From the NCBI GenBank assembly GCA_001800975.1, contig MGWK01000011.1, positions 1 through 64,000 of the forward strand: DNA of 64,000 nucleotides. Direction: 5' to 3'. Shown here in pieces: positions 34,201 through 43,794 of this stretch; the first letter of the stretch is position 1; each line of letters begins with the position of its first letter. The DNA comes from Flavobacteria bacterium RIFCSPLOWO2_12_FULL_35_11 (GTDB lineage: Bacteria; Bacteroidota; Bacteroidia; Flavobacteriales; Flavobacteriaceae). The position numbers were made by a program, and so were the translations under genes. The notes beneath the pieces were generated by a model that did no database searches, had not been told where the DNA came from, and was given only the letters and a program-made list of their open reading frames with translations.

Positions 34201-34232
34201 CTCCCTTTCCTTCGGAAAGGGTTGGGGATAGG
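34201..34232. repeat. Short dispersed hairpin motif
   Basis: Perfect 8-bp stem CCCTTTCC / GGAAAGGG with loop TTC, followed by TTGGGGATAGG. This motif resembles short palindromic repeats I associate with Bacteroidota intergenic regions; only one copy is in the window. Confidence 0.5.
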
Positions 34233-34260
34233 ATAGTTAAATGTTATAAAAATTAAATTT

Positions 34261-34290
34261 AAACGATTAAACAGTTATGCGATTAAACAA
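34261..34290. repeat. GTTTAATCG-type dispersed repeat
   Basis: Inverse orientation copy (AAACGATTAAACAGTTA...) of the family at 21370 and 22616, between recJ and the S9 peptidase. Confidence 0.55.
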
Positions 34291-34293
34291 TAA

Positions 34294-34331
34294 AAAAAAC
34301 AGATAGAGAATTTTTCCCCTACCTGTTTTTT
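34294..34331. terminator. Bidirectional terminator between recJ and the S9 peptidase
   Basis: Imperfect hairpin with arms AAAAAACAGaTAG / CTAcCTGTTTTTT, flanked by A and T runs, usable from either strand between convergent genes. Confidence 0.7.
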
Positions 34332-34348
34332 ATGATTTGGTTTTTAAA

Positions 34349-36256
34349 TTACAATGTTTCTTTCAGCCATTTGAAAAATTCACGTTGCCAAACCAAACTG
34401 TTCTGATTGTCTAAAATCCAGTGATTTTCTTCAGGAAAATATAATAATTTACTTTTGAGGCCTTTCAATTGTGCTGCCTGAAAAGCTTCCAATCCTTGTC
34501 CGATTGGCACCCTAAAATCTTTTCCGCCCTGAATGATCATAATAGGCGTATTCCACTGGTCAACTTTTTCTACAGGGTTGAATTCAGTATAGGCTTTTTG
34601 CGCATCAACATTGTTTTTATCCCAATAAGCGCCACCCAAATCCCAATTCACAAAGAACAATTCCTCCGTGGTTCCGTACATGCTTTTCCAGTTGAAAATA
34701 CCATCGTGAGAAATAAAACTTTTGAATCTTCCTTCATGAATTCCAGCCAAATAAAATACGGAATAACCGCCATAACTTGCGCCTATGGCACCCAAACGAT
34801 TTGCATCCACATAAGGTTCCTTGGCCATTTCATCAATGGCAGATAAATAATCCTGCATATTTTGTCCGCCATAATCCTTGCTGATTTGTTCGTTCCACTC
34901 CACCCCATAACCCGGCATTCCCCTTCTGTTTGGCGCAACAATAATATAACCGTTTGCTGCCATTAACTGAAAGTTCCATCGTAAAGAATAAATCTGGCTT
35001 AAAGCGCCTTGTGGTCCGCCCTGACAGTATAAAATCGTAGGATATTTTTTTGCAGGATCAAAATCTGGCGGATAAATAATCCAGGTCAGCATTTCTTTGC
35101 CGTCTGTTGTTGTAATCATTCTTTTTTCAACCTTACTCAACTTAATCGTATTGTAAAAAGCGTCGTTTGAATGGGTTAATGGCGTCATTTTTCCGTCTTT
35201 TAAATTAACGGTGTATAACTCAGGCGCATGGTTCATATCTCTTCTGCTCACCACAATCGTATGTTTTGATTGGCCCACAATGCTGTGAACATCAAATTGT
35301 CCGTTTGTAATTTGTTTCAGCGAGCTGCTTTTCTTTCCTGAAACAGGAATTCCGATTTCAAACAATTGAACTGTTCCCAAAACCGGCGCCACAAAATAAA
35401 TTTTATCGCCCTTGTCTTGCCACACAAAGCTGTCAACGGTTCCGTCCCAGTTTGCGGTTAAATTGATGGAAGCGCCATTTACAGTGACAATAATGTCTTT
35501 TTTATCCGATTCATAACCATCTCTGCGCATTTGCAGCCAGGCCAATTGGCCTTTGGAAGAAAATGCCGGATCTGTGTCGTAACCTTTGTTTTCGGAAGTT
35601 AAATTTGTGGTGGTTTTTGTTTCCAGATTGTATTGGTAAATATCGGTATTGGTGCTGGAGGCATAAGCAGCGCCGCTTAATTTTTTAGACACATATAAGA
35701 TATTTTTGCTGTCGGGACTCCACAAATAATCTTCAGATCCGCCAAATGGTTTTTGCGGACTGTCGAAAGGTTCTGTGGCCATAATATCGATTGGTTCAGA
35801 AGCAATTTCTGTAATCGGTTGATACATGATATGGCTGTAAGCGCCGTCTTCCCATGTGTCCCAATGTCGATAATTGAGTTCGTCATAAATTTGAACATTT
35901 GAATTGGAAGCATCCGGATAAAATTCTTTACCTGTAATGTTTTTAAGTTTTACTTCCGCAGTCGAAATTTTGTATTTGCCATCGGGCGAAACACTTTTAT
36001 CGGCAATTAGCGCTTTATAATCAGTAATTACCTGAATATCTCCACCGGCAATTGGCATTTGATAAGTTGTGGTTGATTTGCTGTTTGTTTCTAGGCTGTA
36101 ACCGGTAATGCTGTAAATAAGGCTGTTGCCATCTTTGGTGAAACCTATTTCTGAAACTTTGTTGAGTTGAAGAAGCTTTTCTGGTGTCATTACCTCTTGG
36201 GCCGACATCACAAAAAACGCAAATGAAAATAAAAAAGGGATTACTATTTTATGCAT
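34349..36256 (-). CDS. S9-family prolyl oligopeptidase-like serine peptidase
   Basis: Exported peptidase of 635 residues: signal peptide (about 1-19), an N-terminal beta-propeller (20-370) with TolB/WD-like blades (SPDGKYKIS, WSPDSKNILYVS), and a C-terminal alpha/beta hydrolase domain. The catalytic triad is visible as Ser in GASYGGYS (near 493), Asp in GGKDFRVP (near 580) and His in ENHWILD (near 609). It resembles acyl-aminoacyl or dipeptidyl peptidases of the periplasm. It is transcribed alone. Confidence 0.94.
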   Translation of the reverse strand: MHKIVIPFLFSFAFFVMSAQEVMTPEKLLQLNKVSEIGFTKDGNSLIYSITGYSLETNSKSTTTYQMPIAGGDIQVITDYKALIADKSVSPDGKYKISTAEVKLKNITGKEFYPDASNSNVQIYDELNYRHWDTWEDGAYSHIMYQPITEIASEPIDIMATEPFDSPQKPFGGSEDYLWSPDSKNILYVSKKLSGAAYASSTNTDIYQYNLETKTTTNLTSENKGYDTDPAFSSKGQLAWLQMRRDGYESDKKDIIVTVNGASINLTANWDGTVDSFVWQDKGDKIYFVAPVLGTVQLFEIGIPVSGKKSSSLKQITNGQFDVHSIVGQSKHTIVVSRRDMNHAPELYTVNLKDGKMTPLTHSNDAFYNTIKLSKVEKRMITTTDGKEMLTWIIYPPDFDPAKKYPTILYCQGGPQGALSQIYSLRWNFQLMAANGYIIVAPNRRGMPGYGVEWNEQISKDYGGQNMQDYLSAIDEMAKEPYVDANRLGAIGASYGGYSVFYLAGIHEGRFKSFISHDGIFNWKSMYGTTEELFFVNWDLGGAYWDKNNVDAQKAYTEFNPVEKVDQWNTPIMIIQGGKDFRVPIGQGLEAFQAAQLKGLKSKLLYFPEENHWILDNQNSLVWQREFFKWLKETL

Positions 36257-36291
36257 AATTTTTTCTTTTTGGGTTTTATGAACTTAATCAA

Positions 36292-36299
36292 CAAATTTA
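36292..36299 (-). promoter_or_regulatory. Bacteroidota -7 element for the S9 peptidase
   Basis: TAAATTTG on the minus strand, 35 bases before the ATG. Confidence 0.45.
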
Positions 36300-36388
36300 T
36301 TGATTTTAATTTTCATTTCTGTTGGTGAATTTGTAATTATTTACCTTTTTTTGATAAGATATAATGATTATAAATAGCAATTCAATTT

Positions 36389-36498
36389 GCGTTAGTGATA
36401 GCAGCGACATACTTTTTTGAAATGCAATGAAAAAAAAGATATAGCGGATAGCGCGACCTGAAAGGAAACGCCCACCGAAAAGGCGGTCAGGCTCAAAA
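36389..36498 (+). repeat. Modular hairpin repeat (family A), divergent copy 4
   Basis: Opens GCGTTAGTGATAGCAGCGACAT, then an A-rich middle, GATAGCGCGACC, GGAAACGCCCACC and GGCGGTCAGGCTC. The flanks are recognisable but the first hairpin is decayed. A GTTTAATCG-type repeat (36504-36527) follows directly. Confidence 0.6.
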
Positions 36499-36548
36499 TA
36501 AATGGTTTAATCGTGTAATTGTTTATTTTTGATTGAGATGCCAAATAC

Positions 36549-37595
36549 TTAAAAAACCTCCTTTATCAGGTACAAATAAACCGGATAATGATCGCTGTAG
36601 CCACCTGTAAATCCGCCATTTCCAAAACTTCTGAAAGGATAGCCTTTGTATTTTCCGGTTTGTGTGGTTAAATATTGCGGCTTAAAAATGGCCGGTTTGT
36701 ACATTTTATAGGACGAAAAGTCGTTTGTGGTTGTTAACAACGGCGAAGTAAACATAATTTGGTCGAAGAGGTTGATATTGTCCCTATAAGCCAAGGTATT
36801 TTGTCCGCGTTTAAACATATCTTCCATTGGGTTATAAATGTCGCCATCTTGCACCTCCGATTTTTTGGCTTTCGTTTTTAAAATGTTTTTCAGGCTGCTG
36901 TTGCTGGGGTCATCATTTAAATCGCCCATCAAAATAATTTTAGGATTTGCATCAGTTTCTTTTATTTTGGCGATTATTTGGGTATTTAAAAACGCCGCTT
37001 TTTCTCTCTTTGATCGGCTTTTTGCTTCACCGCCAAGTCTTGAAGGCCAGTGATTTACAATAATATGAATGAGCTCGTCGCCCAAATAGCCTGAAACCAA
37101 CAATTGGTCTCGAGTATAAATGCGATAGCCGTCATCGCCCCACAAACGCAATTCAAAAATTTCGTGATAAATGGGTTTAAAAAAGTTTGTTTGATACAAA
37201 AATCCCACATCAATGCCTCTGATATCGGGAGAATCGTAATGAATTATGCCATATTGTTTGTCCTTTAAAAAGGAAGTGTTCACCAAATCTTCCAAAACAC
37301 CATAATTTTCAATTTCTGCAACGCCAATAATTACCGGACTGTTTTTGGCTTCTGCCAAGCCAATTTCAGAAAGCACTTTTGCCATATTGTTCAGTTTCAG
37401 CTGATAAATAGCAGCACGGTTTTCTTTAATTTCCATTATCGGACTGGTTTCGTCAAGTTTTAAAGTGTCGTCAACAATATCAAAAAGGTTTTCCAAATTG
37501 TAAAAAGCGATGGTTTTGATGTCATATTTTTTTTGGCTGAAAGCAGCCTGAACCACCATCAAAATAAGTAGCACAAGAAGTGTTAGACGTTTCAT
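36549..37595 (-). CDS. Secreted endonuclease/exonuclease/phosphatase-family protein
   Basis: Exported EEP-superfamily phosphoesterase of 348 residues with a signal peptide (about 1-20, cleavage near AFSQ). The metal and active-site residues are present: Glu near 93 (GVAEIENYG), His in NHWPSRLGG (about 180), Asp/Asn in LMGDLNDDPS (about 224), and the terminal Asp-His pair in YSDHYP (about 334). Family members are DNases, RNases and phosphoinositide or sphingomyelin phosphatases; the pattern here fits secreted nucleases. It is divergent, across 144 bases, from the TonB receptor and DUF5689 lipoprotein genes, suggesting a shared role in releasing and importing phosphoesters or nucleic acid. Confidence 0.9.
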   Translation of the reverse strand: MKRLTLLVLLILMVVQAAFSQKKYDIKTIAFYNLENLFDIVDDTLKLDETSPIMEIKENRAAIYQLKLNNMAKVLSEIGLAEAKNSPVIIGVAEIENYGVLEDLVNTSFLKDKQYGIIHYDSPDIRGIDVGFLYQTNFFKPIYHEIFELRLWGDDGYRIYTRDQLLVSGYLGDELIHIIVNHWPSRLGGEAKSRSKREKAAFLNTQIIAKIKETDANPKIILMGDLNDDPSNSSLKNILKTKAKKSEVQDGDIYNPMEDMFKRGQNTLAYRDNINLFDQIMFTSPLLTTTNDFSSYKMYKPAIFKPQYLTTQTGKYKGYPFRSFGNGGFTGGYSDHYPVYLYLIKEVF

Positions 37596-37739
37596 AGCAT
37601 TTTTTTAAGCGACTAAGATAGGAACAAATTATAAACGAAATACTTAGCAGAATGCTATATTTCAATAAGATGTCGCAATTATTTTTTTGATTTTTGGCGA
37701 TGGTAAGCTAAAAAAGACTAATTTCATTAAAAATTGTCT

Positions 37740-40493
37740 ATGAAAATAATAGTTGTTGCCGCTATTGTATGTCTTTTGTATGCCATTAATTCAGGTGCAC
37801 AAACCCTTTCTTCCATCAACGGAAAAGTTGTTGAAGCCACTTCTGAAGAACCTTTAAAGGGTGTTTCCCTAAAAATTGCGGCACTTAATATTTTTGCGGA
37901 AACGAATTTAAATGGAGAATTTATCCTTGAAAATATTCCTCTTGGAAGTTATACGCTACAAATTAGGTTCGAAGGTTACGAAACGCAAGATTTTCCTATC
38001 AATATTCTTGACGCGAAAACCTACGAATTAGGCGCTATTTTTTTGCAAAAAGCGATTGTTGAAACTACTGAAACAAGCCTTATTTTCTTAACGGAAGAGG
38101 ATTTATTGGATGAAGAAGGAAAAACCTCCGATTATATTGCGGGATTGTTCCAGTCTTCCAAAGATGCCTATTTACAGGCCGCAGTTTTCAATTTCAGTCA
38201 GGCTTGGTTTAAGGTTCGCGGGTACGATTCCAGTTACGGAACCATTGCCATCAATGGCATTGAAATGAATAAATTGTACGATGGCCGTCCGCAATGGAGC
38301 AATTGGGGAGGATTGAACGATGCGTTTAGAAATCAGGAATTTTCCAATGGAATTGCGGCTTCCGACCATGCTTTTGGCGGCATTTTGGGCGCCACAAATT
38401 TCAGCACCAGAGCATCTGATTATCAGGCGGTAAAAAAAGTTTCGGTTTCTTCAACCAATAAAAGTTATACCGGCCGCGCGATGGCGACTTACGCTTCCGG
38501 ATGGAACAAAAACGACTGGGCTTTTGTAGTCTCTGCCTCGCGAAGAATGGCGCAGGAAGGTTATATTGAAGGAACTTCTTATAATGCCTGGTCGGGGTTT
38601 TTGGCGGTGGAAAAAAGATTCACCAAAAACCACAGCTTAAATTTTACGGCTTTTGCAACGCCCAATAAACGTGGAAAATCGTCGCCAAATACCCAAGAAG
38701 TGTACGATTTAAAAGGTTACCAATACAATGCTTATTGGGGAAATCAGGAAGGCGACAAGCGGAATTCGAGAATCAAGGAAATTTTTGAACCAGTTTTGAT
38801 GCTCAGCCATTTTTATGAAAGCGAAAGCACTACGATAAAATCTTCCTTGGCTTATCAGTTCGGGCATATGGGCAACAGCCGATTGGGTTATTTTAATGCG
38901 CTAAATCCCGACCCGACGTATTGGAAATATTTGCCGAGCAATTTTTTGAGATACCCTGAAAATCCGGATTACACAAATGCTTATTTAAGCGAACAGGAAT
39001 TTTTGAAAAACGGACAAATAAAATGGAATGAACTCTATCAGTCAAATGCCGACAATGGCAATTCGCTGTATTATTTGTATGAAGATCGGGTTGATGACAC
39101 GCAATTTTCGGCTAATTCGCTCATCAACGCAAAATTTAACGATCATCTGAATTTCAGCGGAGGCGTTTCCTTCAAAAATTTAAAGTCTAAAAATTATGCA
39201 AATATGCTGGATTTGTTGGGCGGAAACGGTTTTGTGGATTTAGACCAATATGCCCTGGGCGATGCACAGCAAAACGATTTAAACAATCCGAACCGAACCA
39301 TTCTTGAAAACGACAAATTTCAATACAATTATAATGTGAATGCTTTTACGGCAAGCGCTTTTGGGCAAGTTCAGGGAACTCAAAACAACTTCGATTATTT
39401 TGTGGGATTGAACGTAATAAGCACCAATTACCAGCGGGAAGGCTTGTTTAAAAATGGCACTTATTTTGAAAATTCCTTCGGAAAAGGAGAAAAACAAAAA
39501 TTTATGGATTTCGGCCTAAAAGCAGGCGCCACCTATAAAATCACGGGGCGACATTTGATCATCTTAAATGGCGCTTATACCACAAATGCGCCCACCATTA
39601 AAACCGCATTTTCCAATTCACGGGTCAATAACAGCATCACGCCCGATTTAACGAGCGAGAAAATTGTTACCGGAGATTTAAGTTATGTATTTCGGGCGCC
39701 AAAAATCCAATCCAGATTAACGGCTTATTACACCAAATTTAGCGATGCCATAGAAACTTCCTTCTTTTTTGCGGAAGGTTTGTTGGGAGATCAGGCCGAT
39801 TTTGTGAACGAAATTATTACAGGTGTCGACAAAACGAATATGGGCGCGGAATTAAGTTTCGAATATCAGGTTTTGCCAACCGTAAAACTGCTTGCTGCAG
39901 GTTCTGCTGGGCAATTTACGTACAGCAACAATCCGCAATTGTACTTGATTTCTGAAAGTTTTTCAGATTTAAACAGCAATTTCGGAACGGCTTATTTGAA
40001 AAATTACCACATTTCCGGAACGCCACAACGTGCCTATTCTTTTACTTTTGAATACCGCGATCCGGCTTATTGGTTTTTTCAGATAAACGCCAATTATTTG
40101 ACCAACAATTACCTTGATATTTCTCCATTGCTGCGAACCAATAATTTTTATCTGGATTCCGACAGCGTGCCTTTTTTGGATGATGAAACCGGTTTGCAGG
40201 TTACCCAGGAACAGGTTGACCATTTGTTGAAACAGGAAAAATTTGACCCAACTTTTTTGGTGAATGCCGTTGGCGGAAAATCGTGGAAAATTAACGACTA
40301 TTATCTCGGGTTTTTTATGGGCATTAACAATATTTTGGGGGAATTGTTTAAAACTGGCGGATTTGAGCAATCGCGGAAATCCAATTATCCCGAATTAAAA
40401 CAAGACAAACAATTGGAGAAACCCATTTTCGGACCAAAATATTGGTACGGCGGAAAGACCTCCTATTACCTTAACTTATATGTAAGATTTTAA
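37740..40493 (+). CDS. TonB-dependent outer-membrane receptor
   Basis: Outer-membrane gated beta-barrel importer of 917 residues. A signal peptide (about 1-21) precedes a carboxypeptidase-regulatory-like domain (25-105) with INGKVVEATSEEPLKGV and GEFILENIPLGSYTL. A plug domain follows (about 120-230, with FKVRGYDSSYGTIAINGIEMN), then a C-terminal barrel ending in aromatic F (YYLNLYVRF). The N-terminal extra domain is typical of Bacteroidota receptors. The ATG at 37740 is used; an in-frame TTG two codons earlier is less likely. The lipoprotein gene follows 11 bases later, so the two are co-transcribed. Confidence 0.93.
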   Translation: MKIIVVAAIVCLLYAINSGAQTLSSINGKVVEATSEEPLKGVSLKIAALNIFAETNLNGEFILENIPLGSYTLQIRFEGYETQDFPINILDAKTYELGAIFLQKAIVETTETSLIFLTEEDLLDEEGKTSDYIAGLFQSSKDAYLQAAVFNFSQAWFKVRGYDSSYGTIAINGIEMNKLYDGRPQWSNWGGLNDAFRNQEFSNGIAASDHAFGGILGATNFSTRASDYQAVKKVSVSSTNKSYTGRAMATYASGWNKNDWAFVVSASRRMAQEGYIEGTSYNAWSGFLAVEKRFTKNHSLNFTAFATPNKRGKSSPNTQEVYDLKGYQYNAYWGNQEGDKRNSRIKEIFEPVLMLSHFYESESTTIKSSLAYQFGHMGNSRLGYFNALNPDPTYWKYLPSNFLRYPENPDYTNAYLSEQEFLKNGQIKWNELYQSNADNGNSLYYLYEDRVDDTQFSANSLINAKFNDHLNFSGGVSFKNLKSKNYANMLDLLGGNGFVDLDQYALGDAQQNDLNNPNRTILENDKFQYNYNVNAFTASAFGQVQGTQNNFDYFVGLNVISTNYQREGLFKNGTYFENSFGKGEKQKFMDFGLKAGATYKITGRHLIILNGAYTTNAPTIKTAFSNSRVNNSITPDLTSEKIVTGDLSYVFRAPKIQSRLTAYYTKFSDAIETSFFFAEGLLGDQADFVNEIITGVDKTNMGAELSFEYQVLPTVKLLAAGSAGQFTYSNNPQLYLISESFSDLNSNFGTAYLKNYHISGTPQRAYSFTFEYRDPAYWFFQINANYLTNNYLDISPLLRTNNFYLDSDSVPFLDDETGLQVTQEQVDHLLKQEKFDPTFLVNAVGGKSWKINDYYLGFFMGINNILGELFKTGGFEQSRKSNYPELKQDKQLEKPIFGPKYWYGGKTSYYLNLYVRF

Positions 40494-40504
40494 AAATTAT
40501 CGCT

Positions 40505-42571
40505 ATGAAAAATAATAAAAAAACACTCAAAACAGCACGATTTCTTCTATTAATTTTCCTTTTTGCCGGCTGTGTAAAAGATGGGGATTTTGAAACGCCA
40601 AATGTGGATTGCAACGAACCGCAACTTACGGCAACAACCACGATTCAGCAGGTAAAAGAAATGTACAAATTTGGCGTCGGAAGCATTATTGAAACCGATA
40701 TTATTATGGAAGGATATGTGGTTTCCAGCGATAAATCTGGGAATATTTATAAGTCAATTTCCATTCAGGACAAACCCGAGAATCCTACTGCGGCAATCAA
40801 AATTTCCATCAACCAAACCAACATTTATACCCGATACAATGTGGGACGAAAAATTTATGTGAAATTAAAAGGTTTGGCGGTTGGTTACAGTTTTGGAAGC
40901 GTGCAAATAGGAAAAGCTACTGGAACTGGTTTGGAAGGTATTTTAGGGTCGGAACTCGATAAATATATTGTGCGTTCCTGCGAAGTTGCCGAAATAATTC
41001 CCAAAAAAGTTGCGATTGCAGACTTGAATAAAGACCTGCTGGAAATGCTTATAGAAATTGAAAATGTTCAGTTTAAATCGAGTGAAATTGGACAAACCTA
41101 CGGAAATGCCGACAATACCGTAACCGTAAATCGGGTGCTGCAAAGTGTTGACAATTCCTGCACTTTTTTGGATGAAGTTATATTAAGAAATAGCGGATTT
41201 GCCAGTTTTAAAAACAAGATGCTTCCCGAAGGAAAAGGAAGTGTCGTTGCTATTTTTAGCAATTATTATGACGATTTTCAATTGTATTTGCGCGATACGG
41301 ACGATGTAAAATTAACCGAAACACGGTGCGATGCGTCCAATTCGTTTCTGCCAACTATTTCTTTGGCGGAAGTTAGAGAAATGTACCAAGGAACCATGGT
41401 TGAATTTGGCGTAAGCAACAATTACGTAGTTGAAGGCTATGTGGTTTCAAGCGATGAAAATGGAAGTTTTGAGAAAAAATTGGTGATACAGGATGCTGTT
41501 GAAAATGCAACCGCCGGTATTCAGGTGTTGGTTGATTCAGAAATATTGTTTGAACAATACAACATAGGCGACAAGGTTTTTGTGAAGTTGAATAGGCTTT
41601 ATATGGCCAAAAAAGACGGCATTTTAACCGTCGGTTTTCCAAAAGGAACTGCTATAACCGAAATTTCAGCAACTCAAATTGGAGATTTCATTTACAACAG
41701 CGGTGAAAATTTTAGCATTATTCCCAGGGAAATTTCAATTACTGAAGTGTTAAATCCCGCTTTTGAAAATACGTTGGTAAAAGTAAAAAATGTACAATTG
41801 GTTCAAAACGAGCTGGGTTCGGCGTTTACCTATTTCAGCGGCACCAACAACGGATTTCGAACGTTGGAAACCTGCAACGAATCCACAAAACTATCGGTTT
41901 TCACCAACGGCAAAGCCACTTTTGCAAACGAATTATTTCCGCAGAGAAAAGGAAATATCACCGGTGTTTTAAGCAATGTTCTTGAACTGAGAGCTGTTTC
42001 CGACGTTCAGTTTTCTGAAGCCTATGCAGCTTGTGAGGTTTTTGTCCCAAAAATCATGATTACTGAAGTTGCAGATCCAAAAAACAATGTTTCTGCGCGA
42101 TTTGTGGAGCTTTACAATGCAGGAAATGGCGAAGTAAATTTAACGGGCTGGAAACTGAATAAATATTTGAACGGAGCGACAACGGTTTCCGGTTCTCCGT
42201 TGGCATTGACAGGCATCGTAATTCCGCCTGGCGGATTTGCCATTATTGCCGGCAGCGAGTACAAAATATTGTTTAATGACACCCCAAACATTGAAACAAG
42301 TTATATTTCAGGAAACGGCGACGATGTATATGAATTGATAAACAATACCGGCGCAAGAATGGATATTTTTGGAGTTATTGGCCAAGACGGAAACGGCACA
42401 AATTGGGAATATTTAGATGGAAAGGCGACAAGAAACTTAACGGTTTCTGCGCCAAATCCTATATTTACTATTAGCGAATGGGGTATTTATTCGGCCGCTT
42501 CAAATGCGAATATTACAAATCCGAATTCACCGCAAAATGCGCCAGAGGGTTTTAATCCAAGAGTGAGGTGA
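40505..42571 (+). CDS. DUF5689 / lamin-tail-domain surface lipoprotein
   Basis: Lipoprotein of 688 residues. The lipobox LFAGC gives Cys25, and KDGDFE just after it resembles the acidic lipoprotein export signal for the cell surface in Bacteroidota. Two homologous DUF5689 copies are visible (about 40-255 and 275-500). Both have a (V/I)REMY- or VKEMY-like motif, then EGYVVSSD, a second IQD stretch, and V(Y/F)VKL. A lamin-tail domain (about 515-625; MITEVADPKN, RFVELYNAG, PPGGFAIIAGS) follows. The related OB-like and lamin-tail domains occur in extracellular nucleases. It lies 11 bases after the TonB receptor. Confidence 0.88.
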   Translation: MKNNKKTLKTARFLLLIFLFAGCVKDGDFETPNVDCNEPQLTATTTIQQVKEMYKFGVGSIIETDIIMEGYVVSSDKSGNIYKSISIQDKPENPTAAIKISINQTNIYTRYNVGRKIYVKLKGLAVGYSFGSVQIGKATGTGLEGILGSELDKYIVRSCEVAEIIPKKVAIADLNKDLLEMLIEIENVQFKSSEIGQTYGNADNTVTVNRVLQSVDNSCTFLDEVILRNSGFASFKNKMLPEGKGSVVAIFSNYYDDFQLYLRDTDDVKLTETRCDASNSFLPTISLAEVREMYQGTMVEFGVSNNYVVEGYVVSSDENGSFEKKLVIQDAVENATAGIQVLVDSEILFEQYNIGDKVFVKLNRLYMAKKDGILTVGFPKGTAITEISATQIGDFIYNSGENFSIIPREISITEVLNPAFENTLVKVKNVQLVQNELGSAFTYFSGTNNGFRTLETCNESTKLSVFTNGKATFANELFPQRKGNITGVLSNVLELRAVSDVQFSEAYAACEVFVPKIMITEVADPKNNVSARFVELYNAGNGEVNLTGWKLNKYLNGATTVSGSPLALTGIVIPPGGFAIIAGSEYKILFNDTPNIETSYISGNGDDVYELINNTGARMDIFGVIGQDGNGTNWEYLDGKATRNLTVSAPNPIFTISEWGIYSAASNANITNPNSPQNAPEGFNPRVR

Positions 42572-42607
42572 TGTTTTTATTTTGATGCGAAATGTAATTT
42601 TATTATG

Positions 42608-43597
42608 CTACTTTACAAGTCTGCGCAAGGCAGCCCATTGTTTCAACATTTCCCTTGAATCCTGCGCCGGATAGCCCAACACTGTTTTACCAGCTTCAAC
42701 ATCATTCATCACACCAGAACCGCCTGCCACCACTGCGCCCGAATGAACGGTAACGTGGTCTTTAATGGAAGCGCTACCGCCAATAACAACGCCGTCGCCA
42801 AGCGTAACAGAACCTGCCAAACCGCTGTGGCCAGCCATAATGCAAGAGCGTCCCATAATGCTGTTGTGCGCAATTTGCACAAGATTGTCAATTTTACAGC
42901 CATCTCCTATTTGTGTGGCGCTAAACTTGCCTCGATCCACGCAAGAATTTGAGCCTATTTCCACATAATTTCCAATAACCACATTGCCAATGTGCGGAAT
43001 TTTAACCAAGCCCCTGCCGTCTTCACTGGCACAATAGCCAAATCCGTCTCCGCCAATGCTCACGTTGAGATGAAAAATGCAAAAACTGCCTATTTCACTG
43101 CGTTCCCTAATTACGGTTCCTGACCAAATCACCGTTCCATTTCCAATGCTGGTTTCATCAAAAATGGTCACATTTGGATACAAAACTACGCCATCACCCA
43201 ACACCACGTTTTTTCCGACATAACAGTTTGCCCCAATTTTACAGTTTTTTCCAATGGTTGCTGAAGCATGAACAACCGCAGTGGCGTGAACTGCTTCCTC
43301 AAAAACTGGCGAATCCGGACTGAATATTTCCAGCAACCTGGCCATTGCCAAATCGGCATTTTTTACTTTGATCAAGGCGCGATTTTCGCCGGGTTCAAAG
43401 TCCAGGTCTTCATTCACAATTGCCGCACAGGCTTTTGAGGTTTCCCACAAACGCACATATTTTTTGCTTCCTATAAATGAAATATGGTTGTTGCCGGCCT
43501 TTTCCAATTGTTCCGGTCCGCTTATTTGGTGGCTGGTATTTCCAACCAAAGTGCCTTTTAAGAGCTGGTTGATTTCCTTAACTGAAAATGTTTTCAT
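42608..43597 (-). CDS. lpxD: UDP-3-O-acylglucosamine N-acyltransferase
   Basis: Third enzyme of lipid A synthesis, adding the N-linked hydroxyacyl chain. Its 329 residues are slightly short of E. coli LpxD (341) but complete. An N-terminal uridine-binding domain (about 1-95, with HISFIGSKKYV) is followed by a left-handed beta-helix of hexapeptide repeats (about 100-290). The catalytic His lies in VQIAHNSIMG, and a C-terminal helical segment ends LKQWAALRRLVK. It is convergent with the lipoprotein gene; no lpx operon partner is in the window, so it may be one of two LpxD-type copies. Confidence 0.9.
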   Translation of the reverse strand: MKTFSVKEINQLLKGTLVGNTSHQISGPEQLEKAGNNHISFIGSKKYVRLWETSKACAAIVNEDLDFEPGENRALIKVKNADLAMARLLEIFSPDSPVFEEAVHATAVVHASATIGKNCKIGANCYVGKNVVLGDGVVLYPNVTIFDETSIGNGTVIWSGTVIRERSEIGSFCIFHLNVSIGGDGFGYCASEDGRGLVKIPHIGNVVIGNYVEIGSNSCVDRGKFSATQIGDGCKIDNLVQIAHNSIMGRSCIMAGHSGLAGSVTLGDGVVIGGSASIKDHVTVHSGAVVAGGSGVMNDVEAGKTVLGYPAQDSREMLKQWAALRRLVK

Positions 43598-43794
43598 GGA
43601 TTTTCTTCGGTATAAAGTTTCATTGGTTTTTATTGATTTTGTCTGATAAAAACCGGCCGCAAATTACAATAAAATTTGATTGGAAGAGAAGTCGGATTAA
43701 ATTTAGGATTTACGATTGCTTTTTCTTGATGAAACCAGCAATCAATTTAAATAAAAGCCCGCAACACAAAATCAAAATTGAACTTGGTAATTTG

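Noticed and set aside
37740-42571. SusC/SusD-type glycan utilisation pair
   Set aside because: The lipoprotein has DUF5689 and lamin-tail domains rather than the SusD helical repeat, and no glycoside hydrolase is nearby.
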